A DNA stretch of 49,223 nt from Candidatus Gottesmanbacteria bacterium RIFCSPLOWO2_01_FULL_42_22 (GTDB taxonomy: Bacteria; Patescibacteriota; Microgenomatia; 2-02-FULL-39-11), in NCBI GenBank assembly GCA_001779315.1, contig MFJU01000027.1:1-49223 (forward strand), read 5' to 3'. Below, one piece after another: positions 41,147 through 49,223 of this stretch. The number at the start of each line of letters is the position of its first letter. Positions within the stretch are counted from its first letter, which is position 1. The notes under the pieces are model-generated. The model ran no database searches. It was not told the origin of the DNA and worked only from the letters and a program-made list of their open reading frames with translations. The translations under genes were made by a program, and so were the position numbers.

Positions 41147-42429
41147 ATGCTTTATTTAATTTCCTTACCTTTCATACACCTCTTTTTTATCTGATCCAGT
41201 CCGTTTGGCGGGACGAAGCGTTTTCCTATTTCATGGCCAAACCGAATCTTCTTAAGATTATCGCCACCACAGCCCAGGACTTTAATCCTCCCCTTTATTA
41301 TTTACTTCTTCATCTTTGGATGTATATGGCCGGACATTCCGATATCGGTTTAAGGTTGCTCTCCTTTATCTTTCATTTGATAGGTAGTTATTATGCATAC
41401 CTGATCGGACGGAAAGTCACCGACAGAAAATTCGCTGTTTTTATTTTCCTTTTTTATTTATTAAACCCGATGCTGCTTTATTATGCCTTCGAAATGAGAA
41501 TGTACTCCCTCTATGCTATGTTTACCACCCTTGCCCTCTTCTATTTAATTTCCAAAAACTGGAAAGCCTATACCGTATCCGCGGTTTTAGGTTTGTACAG
41601 CCATACCTTCTTTCTTCTCCTGCCTCTGTCATTTGCTGTTTATGCCTATATTCTAAAAAAGGCCAGGCAGGAGATTTCTCTCATTCTCAGACCTCTGCTT
41701 TTTTTCATTCCATGGCTGCCGATTGTCATCAGCCAATTCATCCGTTCAAAAGAATCCTGGCTTTTCCCGGTTGACTGGCAACTGATCAATTCTGTCTTAG
41801 GAAACTTATTCACCGGCTACGAAGGTACTCCCTGGTTTTTATGGAAATATACTTTTTATTTTTCTATGTTTATTATTTTTTGTTCTTTTCTTTCTTTAAG
41901 AAAAAAGATAAAAACTGCTTTGCTTTTCCTTATTCCTATCTTTCTGCCGCTTCTCTTAATTCTGGGATATTCAGTCATTAAAAGACCTGTTTATGTCAAC
42001 CGCTACCTTATTTTTATTACCGTTTTTGAAGTCTTTGCCGTCACCTACGGGATTTACGCTGTAAGAAACAAAACATTCAGATTTGCCCTGGCCGGCATCC
42101 TTCTTTCTCTGGTTGTTTTTTTTAATTTTTATATTGTTCCCTTCAGAAAAAAAACTGATTTTAAATCAGCTTTCCGCGAAATTAATGCCAATTTAAAGAA
42201 TTCAGATTTTGTCTATGCGCGGACACCGATCGGCTTTCTGGAATCCGCTTATTATTCCGCATCTGAGAAAAAGACTTTTGTTTACAACCCTAAGGATATT
42301 GCCATCCCGAATTATATCGGGGTGAATGTTATTTTTAAAAATATCTCAAAGTTTACCTATCCCGCCTCTCCTGCCAGGACTTTTCTGGTAGCTGACGATG
42401 CCTCATTTGAAATCATTGTCAGCGAGTGA
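41143..42429 (+). CDS. Polytopic GT-C glycosyltransferase (family 39/ArnT-like)
   Basis: 428 residues from the ATG at 41143, chosen because it overlaps the previous stop by the usual 4 nt; an upstream in-frame start lies deep inside the previous gene. Multiple membrane helices. The first extracellular loop carries SVWRDEAFSYFMA, the Asp-Glu of the GT-C catalytic site, followed by DFNPPLYYLLLHLW, typical of this group. Such enzymes move sugars from polyprenyl-phosphate carriers to outer substrates. The next gene overlaps by 4 nt (GTGA). Confidence 0.82.
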   Translation: MNALFNFLTFHTPLFYLIQSVWRDEAFSYFMAKPNLLKIIATTAQDFNPPLYYLLLHLWMYMAGHSDIGLRLLSFIFHLIGSYYAYLIGRKVTDRKFAVFIFLFYLLNPMLLYYAFEMRMYSLYAMFTTLALFYLISKNWKAYTVSAVLGLYSHTFFLLLPLSFAVYAYILKKARQEISLILRPLLFFIPWLPIVISQFIRSKESWLFPVDWQLINSVLGNLFTGYEGTPWFLWKYTFYFSMFIIFCSFLSLRKKIKTALLFLIPIFLPLLLILGYSVIKRPVYVNRYLIFITVFEVFAVTYGIYAVRNKTFRFALAGILLSLVVFFNFYIVPFRKKTDFKSAFREINANLKNSDFVYARTPIGFLESAYYSASEKKTFVYNPKDIAIPNYIGVNVIFKNISKFTYPASPARTFLVADDASFEIIVSE

Positions 42430-42791
42430 AAAAAGGTATGATTAAAAAATTGAAACTGATCCTGAGCGATAAGATAATACTGCGCTCTTTTCAGTCTTTT
42501 CTGATACTTTCCGGCCTTTTCATTCTGGTATTAATTTGGAAATGGCCCGTCCTGCCTGCGCAATTACCTCTGTTTTACTCCCTGCCCCGCAGCGAGGAAG
42601 TCTTAGGCTCCCCTTATGCCCTTTTGATCCTGCCTTTCCTTTCTTTAATTATCTTTTCGGTGCATCTTATCTTTGCCATGCGGATTTTTGAAAGGGAAAA
42701 ATTAACGTCGAGAATTTTAATCGTCTGTGCAGTGATTGTTGAGATTATACTGCTGTTAAGTTTTTTAAAAATAATATTTTTAATCAGCTAG
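42426..42791 (+). CDS. Small membrane protein, 121 aa
   Basis: Three hydrophobic segments (about 22-42, 64-87 and 97-118) with a charged loop containing PLFYSLPRSEEVLGSPYALLILPF. That phrase resembles the DUF1648/SdpI-like 'plffsLprgeeqlgs..' segment found in small membrane proteins of this phylum. Start GTG at 42426 overlaps the previous stop; an ATG four codons later is an alternative. It stands between a GT-C enzyme and the WecA-like gene. Confidence 0.65.
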   Translation: MKKGMIKKLKLILSDKIILRSFQSFLILSGLFILVLIWKWPVLPAQLPLFYSLPRSEEVLGSPYALLILPFLSLIIFSVHLIFAMRIFEREKLTSRILIVCAVIVEIILLLSFLKIIFLIS

Positions 42792-43874
42792 ATGTTTATA
42801 ACTTTTTCATTTCTCATTTCGATTTCCTTCCTGGTGACTTTTCTGTTTGTGCCGCCCACCATCAAACTGGCTTTAAAACATAAACTTCTGGACGATTCCA
42901 AAAAACGCCCGCATCCGGCGCATACCCATAGCGGCATTATTCCCCGTGCCGGAGGCGTGCCGCTTCTGTTAGGCATCTTTCTGCCGATTCTGTTTTTCCT
43001 GAAAATCCATCCTCAGATATACGGTATTTTTCTGGGAGGGTTGATGCTGATTCTCTCCGGTCTATGGGACGACAGGCGCGACCGGTCGCCTTACTTGAGG
43101 TTTCTTATCAATTGCCTGACCGCCTTTGTGGTTGTTTATTCAGGGATCAATATTCCCTATGTGACCAATCCTTTCGGCGGGGTTATCAGGTTTGATACCA
43201 TATTCTTGGATTTGTCTTTTTTGAACATAAACGGCAGTCTGCATCTATCCCAAATTTTGGCTTTTATCTGGATTGTTTGGACAACCAACATTATCGGTTG
43301 GTCCGGCGGAGTTGACGGCCAGTTGCCCGGATTTGTCTCTATCTCCGCTGTGATCATCGGGCTTTTATCCTTAAGATTTATAGCTGATCCCAATCAATAT
43401 TACGTTACAGCTTTGGCGTTTTTAACAGCCGGTTCATACATGGGTTTTCTGCCCTGGAATTATTATCCGCAAAAAATCATGCCGGGGTACGGAGGTAAAA
43501 CCTTGGCCGGTTACATGTTAGGTGTTTTGTCGATACTTTCCTATTCCAAATTCGGGACAGCTCTTCTGGTTCTGGCTGTGCCGATGACCGATGCTGCTTT
43601 TATTTTAATCACCAGAATAATTAAAGGTGCCTCACCGGTCAAGGCATCTTCGGAACACCTTCATCATCATCTGTTGAAATTAGGCTGGGGCAAAAGACGG
43701 ATCGCTCTTTTTTATTGGGCCATTTCCTTTATTGCCGGTGTGGCTGCCCTCTCATTCAATCCCAAACAAAAAGTTTTTACTTTTCTGCTGATCGTTGTTG
43801 CTATTGCCATGCTGATTGTCTGGTTGAATTTCTTCAAAAAACTGCCGGAGAAAAAAAACAGTTCACCCTTTTAA
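42792..43874 (+). CDS. WecA/TagO-like polyprenyl-phosphate glycosyl-1-phosphate transferase
   Basis: Puts the first sugar-1-phosphate on the lipid carrier for a surface glycan. 360 residues, about ten helices. HSGIIPRAGGVPLL (about 47-60), GLWDDRRDRSP (about 90-100, the Asp-Asp Mg motif), NIIGWSGGVDGQLPG (catalytic Asp region) and SSEHLHHHLLKLGWGKRR (His motif, about 283-300) place it in the MraY/WecA superfamily, on the WecA/TagO side. The usual 'NLIDGLDGL' is altered to 'GWSGGVDGQ'. Last gene of the metG-to-wecA run. Confidence 0.88.
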   Translation: MFITFSFLISISFLVTFLFVPPTIKLALKHKLLDDSKKRPHPAHTHSGIIPRAGGVPLLLGIFLPILFFLKIHPQIYGIFLGGLMLILSGLWDDRRDRSPYLRFLINCLTAFVVVYSGINIPYVTNPFGGVIRFDTIFLDLSFLNINGSLHLSQILAFIWIVWTTNIIGWSGGVDGQLPGFVSISAVIIGLLSLRFIADPNQYYVTALAFLTAGSYMGFLPWNYYPQKIMPGYGGKTLAGYMLGVLSILSYSKFGTALLVLAVPMTDAAFILITRIIKGASPVKASSEHLHHHLLKLGWGKRRIALFYWAISFIAGVAALSFNPKQKVFTFLLIVVAIAMLIVWLNFFKKLPEKKNSSPF

Positions 43875-43958
43875 ATATCTTACACACCAGGTGTGATATA
43901 GCTAGACACATCCGGGATGCATCAGAAGTGCTAGTACGGAGTGAATATTTTAGTACTT

Positions 43959-45398
43959 TTAGTTATTTAGTTTTTTGATTTTTCCTATTATCGCATCTAC
44001 AAATATTCTGTCTCCGTCTTTTAACAATTTAGTAGCCTGTTTTGTACCCACAATACACGGCAAACCGAATTCCCGGGATACTATGGCGGCATGACTGGTA
44101 ATTCCGCCTTCATCTGTTATTATGGCGCCTGCTTTTTTCATAGCTGAAACATAATCAGGATGTGTAGTTATTGCTACTAGGATATCACCCTGTTTAACTT
44201 TTGACAGATCCTTAATTCCTTTTATTATTACCACGTTTCCTGTAACTTTTCCTTTAGACGCAACCATACCAATAATTTCTTTTATATTTTCATCATTGTG
44301 AAATAAATTAAACGATTTTAGAATTTTAGAAATATTATCTCCATGAATGCAGGTCAATTTATTAGATTCATTTAGATATAATACAAATCCTTTTTTTCTG
44401 GAGTGAATAATTTTTTTCGGAACACTTATCCTTCCGTCAAGACATTCAATGACTTCTTGGCTTTTTAGATAGCTTAACTCCTCCCGTTTAATTCCAATTC
44501 TTTTAGCAATTTCTCGAAAAAGAGCTGAGGCAAGAAATACTCCGTATCTTCTGAAATCATCCCGAGCATCTTTTATATAGACAAATCTTTTTGCCATTTT
44601 AAGATAAGAAAGATCATCAGAACGGATATTTAAATCATCGATATAATTATAAAAGGATTTAGTTTTCTCTTTAGAAACAATGCCTAGCGACTTCAAGTGT
44701 TTTTTAAATTCTTCTCTTGTCCACGGTTTATTATGAATATCCAAACAAGATAACCACCTGTATTTCTTGAACAGTTTATTAAAATCAGCAGATTTAATAC
44801 CACCCTTACGTTCATATATTTCCTTTTGTAATAAAAGTACAGCGGCCAGTTTTTCAGGTTTAAATAATGAATCAATAAGGTCCTGTCTTAAATTTTCCTG
44901 ACTGTGTTTTTTTATATAACTGTCGAGGATCCTTGTTGCTTTATCGGCTATATAATTATTGAGAATGAATGAAGTCCAGGCAAAAACAGAATATGCGAAT
45001 AGTTTTTCCTGATAATTTAAAAAAATTTCTTTTAACTGTTTATTGTTAATTTTTTTTAAATCAGTTTTTGAAATTTGTTGTGCTAAATTTACATATTTTT
45101 TTCCGTTTTCGTTAAATTCTTTTTCATATCCTGCTAACTTCTTTAAATGAGAAGTGTATTTATTATTCAATGATTCTACAAGCTCATTCCAGGAGGTCTT
45201 ATCAATATAGAATGCGCTATTATTTCCTTCAGGAATCACAACCTGCATAACAGAAGGTTTAGGAACGTGATATTTAGCTTTTGGCGAGAGACAAAGAATT
45301 GCCATTTCGGAATATTGAACTCCATATTCCCTGGCATATATTTTAATCCAGGAGATTATTGGCAGATTTTTTTTAAAAATCGGCTGAGGTAATTTCAT
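43959..45398 (-). CDS. PEP-utiliser mobile-domain protein without ATP-grasp
   Basis: 479 residues. The C-terminal 90 residues are a PEP-utilising mobile (swivelling) domain with the phosphorylated His in DEGGITSHAAIVSREFGLPCIVGT. The remaining 385 residues are helical, with phrases known from PEP-synthase-like proteins (KRYRWL-type KKYRWLSCLD..., FVYIKDARDDFRRYG). There is no ATP-grasp nucleotide-binding domain. In PPDK, PEP synthase and rifampin phosphotransferase that domain charges the His, so here it must be charged in another way or only bind. AT-rich versus neighbours. Start overlaps the HD gene stop by 4 nt. Confidence 0.85.
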   Translation of the reverse strand: MKLPQPIFKKNLPIISWIKIYAREYGVQYSEMAILCLSPKAKYHVPKPSVMQVVIPEGNNSAFYIDKTSWNELVESLNNKYTSHLKKLAGYEKEFNENGKKYVNLAQQISKTDLKKINNKQLKEIFLNYQEKLFAYSVFAWTSFILNNYIADKATRILDSYIKKHSQENLRQDLIDSLFKPEKLAAVLLLQKEIYERKGGIKSADFNKLFKKYRWLSCLDIHNKPWTREEFKKHLKSLGIVSKEKTKSFYNYIDDLNIRSDDLSYLKMAKRFVYIKDARDDFRRYGVFLASALFREIAKRIGIKREELSYLKSQEVIECLDGRISVPKKIIHSRKKGFVLYLNESNKLTCIHGDNISKILKSFNLFHNDENIKEIIGMVASKGKVTGNVVIIKGIKDLSKVKQGDILVAITTHPDYVSAMKKAGAIITDEGGITSHAAIVSREFGLPCIVGTKQATKLLKDGDRIFVDAIIGKIKKLNN

Positions 45399-45979
45399 CT
45401 TTGTCTGAAAACCGGTTCTTCAGGTAAATTCAGTTCTTGTCTGACTTTTTTAATTCTTTTTATATATTCATCAACTATTATCTCCAGTTTATGTAATCTG
45501 TAGTACCCTTCAGCATTTATATAAAGTGAACAATCAAAAACATCAACGTCTTTTATTAATTCCACATATGGTTCGTTGGTATAAATTTCTTTTTCACTGT
45601 GATAATAAATTGCTTTGGAAATTTTTTTTATCTCTTTTAAGGTAAATCCGCCGATATGATTTAGCAAGTCTTCTGAAAGAGGAGCACCCAGTTTGGCATG
45701 GTCTTGATACTTACCCGATTTTACAACATAGATATCATGAAGAAGCGCAGAAACTTCTGCAATTTCACAATTAAGATTTCTTTTTTGGGCTAAAATCCTG
45801 GCGAGTTGGCAACAACCGGAAGAATGCTTCAATTCCCAAACTTTTGAGCTTTCACTCTCAGACGAATCTAAAGTAGCAGAATTTAGAATAATTTCTATAA
45901 TTTTTCTTTCGACCTTTTCTGATCGTAATAATCCGCCATCTTTATAATGGTGATGATCTCGGAATTTTATTTTATTCAT
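45395..45979 (-). CDS. HD-domain phosphohydrolase
   Basis: 194 residues. The metal set of an HD domain is visible: an upstream His (ELKHSSGCCQLARILA), LLHDIY (HD), DHAKLGAPLSEDLL (His), YYHSEKE and DVDVFD (final Asp). The layout resembles small HDIG proteins acting on nucleotides or nucleotide signals. The start is preceded by TATAAT 13 nt upstream. It forms a two-gene cassette with the PEP-utiliser, both AT-rich, suggesting joint transfer. Confidence 0.85.
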   Translation of the reverse strand: MNKIKFRDHHHYKDGGLLRSEKVERKIIEIILNSATLDSSESESSKVWELKHSSGCCQLARILAQKRNLNCEIAEVSALLHDIYVVKSGKYQDHAKLGAPLSEDLLNHIGGFTLKEIKKISKAIYYHSEKEIYTNEPYVELIKDVDVFDCSLYINAEGYYRLHKLEIIVDEYIKRIKKVRQELNLPEEPVFRQR

Positions 45980-46056
45980 GTCTTTTAAAGCGATTATAAT
46001 TAGAGAGATTCTGAAAGTAAAATTTAAATGGGGCGCCGCAATTTATAACTTTTTGC

Positions 46057-46908
46057 TTAGTTGGTCCGTTCGGCGTAGCGTGAGGAGATCCAGCCTTCTT
46101 TGCCCGTTTCATATTCCACTTTGAACCAGCCGGATTTTTCTTCTATGAAAGGCACTTTTGTACCCGGATTTAAACGGGCGACTTCACTGGAAGAGGTTGT
46201 AGCATCAAAACGGACCCTTAAGAAATCGGTCGGGGTATCGTTGATTTTGACAAATGCTCCCTGGTTTGCCGGAGTCGTCTCTGCTTCCTCGGCAGTTGCA
46301 GGAGCTACCGTGGGAGTAGCTGATTCTGCCGGCATAGCATCTCCGGCAACAGCCAGCTGAAAATTAACGGTCACTTTATATCCTTCGACAGTTTTTACTC
46401 TGACAGTTCTGCCGATATATCCTGTTGAGGTAAGCGCCAAGTCGTGTTCGCCGGCAGATATCGAGAGATTCAAAGGAGTGACTCCGCGGTCAATACCGTC
46501 CAGAAGGACTGATGCCGCGTCCGGTGTGGCAAAGACGGCAATCTGAGTTTCCCCGCCGGAAATTTTCTCCATGGTGACAATTTCTCCGGATGAAGCTACT
46601 TCACTTAAACCCAATTCCCTTTTAACATAAGTTAAAACCTGCGGAGTCAAAAGGACTTTGCCCTGCCATGGTACGGCTGTAGCCTGACCCTCATCGGGTA
46701 CCAGTTTAAGCACATATTCGCCGGGTGGCTGTTTTTGATCATAGGGGGTTTTGCCTATCTCTTTATCATTGAGGAAAATCGTGGCTTCCGGTTGCGATAT
46801 TACTTTTAATCCGGCGATGTTTCCCTGGGGACCGGCAATCAGCTTATAAACGACAAACAGAAAAACTCCGAAGAATATTAATAAGACTGCCAAGGTCTTC
46901 CCTCTCAT
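46057..46908 (-). CDS. PEGA-domain plus SH3-like surface protein
   Basis: 283 residues: an N-terminal membrane anchor (about 5-25), a first PEGA domain (LKVISQPEATIFLNDKEIGKTPY, about 34-56) and a second PEGA domain (QIAVFATPDAASVLLDGIDRGVTPLNLSISAGEHDL, about 122-157). An Ala/Thr/Pro-rich linker follows, then a C-terminal SH3-like domain (LRVRFDATTSSSEVARLNPGTKVPFIEEKSGWFKVEYETGKEGWISSRYAE, about 228-280). It likely binds wall material outside the cell. It stands downstream of groEL behind a terminator, so has its own unit. Confidence 0.83.
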   Translation of the reverse strand: MRGKTLAVLLIFFGVFLFVVYKLIAGPQGNIAGLKVISQPEATIFLNDKEIGKTPYDQKQPPGEYVLKLVPDEGQATAVPWQGKVLLTPQVLTYVKRELGLSEVASSGEIVTMEKISGGETQIAVFATPDAASVLLDGIDRGVTPLNLSISAGEHDLALTSTGYIGRTVRVKTVEGYKVTVNFQLAVAGDAMPAESATPTVAPATAEEAETTPANQGAFVKINDTPTDFLRVRFDATTSSSEVARLNPGTKVPFIEEKSGWFKVEYETGKEGWISSRYAERTN

Positions 46909-46965
46909 GAAGTTAATATAGCATGTAGAAAAGGCAGTTTCAATCTAAATTGGTTGAATTTGATT

Positions 46966-46997
46966 AAAAACCCCCCGATAAATCGGGGGGTTTTGTA
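46966..46997 (-). terminator. Bidirectional intrinsic terminator after groEL
   Basis: CCCCCCGA/TCGGGGGG (46971-46978 and 46983-46990) forms an 8-bp GC-rich stem with a 4-nt loop. It is flanked by five As on one side and four Ts on the other, so it works in both directions. It ends the groES-groEL unit. Confidence 0.85.
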
Positions 46998-47019
46998 AGT
47001 TTTTTTAATTTTTTTTAGC

Positions 47020-48699
<1,680 letters not shown>

Positions 48700-48706
48700 T
48701 TAAAAT

Positions 48707-49009
48707 TTACTCTATGACGGCGATAATATCTTTTTGTTCGACCAGAAGCCATTCTTCGCGTTCAATCCTGACTTCATTGCCGCCCCATTTTTTGTAAATC
48801 ACTTTCTGTCCGGTTTTAACCTGCATGGGGATTTTCTTGCCGTCCTCATCGGTTGCGCCCGGACCGACAGCCATTATCTGGCCGATCTGCGGTTTTTCCT
48901 TAGCGGATTCGGGGAGGACGATTCCTGACGGGGTCTTTGATTCTTCCTCGAGGGGCTTGATTAAAACATTATCAAAAAGAGGTTTAACACTGCCTGATTT
49001 TATGTGCAT
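48707..49009 (-). CDS. groS: Co-chaperonin GroES (Hsp10)
   Basis: 100 residues with VKPLFDNVLIKPLEEESKTPSGIVLPESAKEKPQIGQIMAVGPG (mobile loop TPSGIVLPESAKEKP, about 26-40), then KVIYKKWGGNEVRIEREEWLLVEQKDIIAVIE, all typical. It has a Shine-Dalgarno sequence (AGGAG). Promoter with a CIRCE-like operator upstream, so HrcA-controlled. Confidence 0.96.
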   Translation of the reverse strand: MHIKSGSVKPLFDNVLIKPLEEESKTPSGIVLPESAKEKPQIGQIMAVGPGATDEDGKKIPMQVKTGQKVIYKKWGGNEVRIEREEWLLVEQKDIIAVIE

Positions 49010-49059
49010 AACTTTACTCCTGTTATTTATAAATCTTTATAATAATTTTTGCCTTAAAT

Positions 49060-49086
49060 TTGGCACTTGATTTGAGTGACTGCTAT
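49060..49086 (-). promoter_or_regulatory. CIRCE-like HrcA operator of groES-groEL
   Basis: TTGGCACTT (49060-49068), a 9-nt spacer, then GACTGCTAT (49078-49086). It matches the hrcA operator at the half-site GACTGCTA and in spacing. It sits at the predicted transcript start. Confidence 0.8.
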
Positions 49087-49113
49087 TTTAGAGGATGGTT
49101 ATTTTCTTGTCAA
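49085..49113 (-). promoter_or_regulatory. groES-groEL promoter
   Basis: On the minus strand TTGACA (49113-49108), a 17-nt spacer and TAAAAT (49090-49085). The CIRCE-like operator starts at the -10 box and covers the expected start of transcription. Confidence 0.75.
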
Positions 49114-49129
49114 GAGGTGATGTCGGGTG

Positions 49130-49223
49130 TGTCAAGACGATTTAGAAATGTCCGCTTTTTAACGAAATAGAAATGTCCTCTTTTTCATAAATTTTTAATA
49201 ATCTTTTTTAAACCGGTGCAATG
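49130..49223 (+). mobile_element. Probable left end of another insertion sequence
   Basis: The block TAGAAATGTCCGCTTTTT (49143-49160) is repeated 25 nt later as TAGAAATGTCCTCTTTTT (49168-49185), 17 of 18 identical. Tandem copies of an AGAAATGTCC motif, preceded here by TGTCAAGACG, are typical of the ends of IS21- or IS481-like elements as I remember them. The window ends at ATG, which could begin its transposase. Only the end is visible. Confidence 0.45.

Noticed and set aside
43875-43958. Inverted repeats after the WecA-like gene (ATATC...GATAT around CACA/TGTG, and CATC/GATG)
   Set aside because: Too weak and without a T-run to be called a terminator or operator.

Overview
The window looks like a chromosomal contig of a Candidate Phyla Radiation (Patescibacteria) bacterium, most likely of the Microgenomates group. 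This is an inference from gene content; no rRNA gene is present to confirm it. Pointers are: a partial and a broken copy of a small protein family (MTKIxDLEKEI...DKAWETS) that I associate with these genomes; an AlaRS of only 611 residues; an archaeal-type AMP/thymidine phosphorylase; a PilM-like/baseplate-J-like membrane protein next to a sortase; compact PilN/PilO genes; short overlapping genes; and many start codons lying 6-13 nt after a -10 box. UGA is used as a stop, so the code is standard.

Layout. 1-4.2 kb is an AT-rich accessory stretch of small and mostly unrecognised genes (cupin, glutaredoxin-like, hypotheticals), bracketed by the two copies of the small MTKI family. 4.2-5.3 kb is a complete insertion sequence (DDE transposase, imperfect terminal inverted repeats, 11-bp flanking direct repeats) that landed immediately upstream of the alaS promoter. 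5.3-7.3 kb is a T-box riboswitch followed by alaS. 7.4-14.6 kb runs forward: PilM-like/baseplate-like surface protein, sortase, AMP/thymidine phosphorylase, MltG, a 32-residue membrane peptide, a DUF2130 protein, ThpR and an MGMT-like protein. 14.6-19.1 kb is reverse: a VOC protein, then the heat-shock operon hrcA-grpE-dnaK-dnaJ behind a CIRCE-like operator. 19.1-22.7 kb holds a secreted or anchored glycoside hydrolase and MurJ. 22.8-25.9 kb is forward: ribosomal protein S20, PilN, PilO, a small membrane protein and a C-terminally anchored surface protein. 25.9-27.6 kb is reverse (TpiA, LCP ligase); 27.7-31.4 kb forward (UvrD helicase and two FemAB-like proteins); 31.6-37.1 kb reverse (RmuC, VIT1/CCC1 protein, UvrD-nuclease fusion, Nif3-like). 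37.1-43.9 kb is forward: MetRS, TatD, two membrane glycosyltransferases, a small membrane protein and a WecA/TagO-like phosphoglycosyltransferase. 44.0-46.0 kb is an AT-rich two-gene cassette (HD hydrolase plus PEP-utiliser lacking an ATP-grasp domain). 46.0-49.1 kb holds a PEGA/SH3 protein and groES-groEL behind a second CIRCE-like operator. The right edge enters what looks like another IS end.

Working together. The window is rich in cell-envelope functions: lipid-carrier glycan start (WecA-like), flipping (MurJ), glycan termination (MltG), cross-bridge chemistry (two FemAB), wall-polymer attachment (LCP), protein anchoring (sortase) and pilus assembly (PilN/PilO). Both chaperone operons carry the same divergent CIRCE half-site, so HrcA probably controls both. 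The most unusual signals are the T-box in front of alaS, with a complete antiterminator/terminator switch but a very short Stem I, the recurrent leaderless promoters, and the HD/PEP-utiliser cassette.
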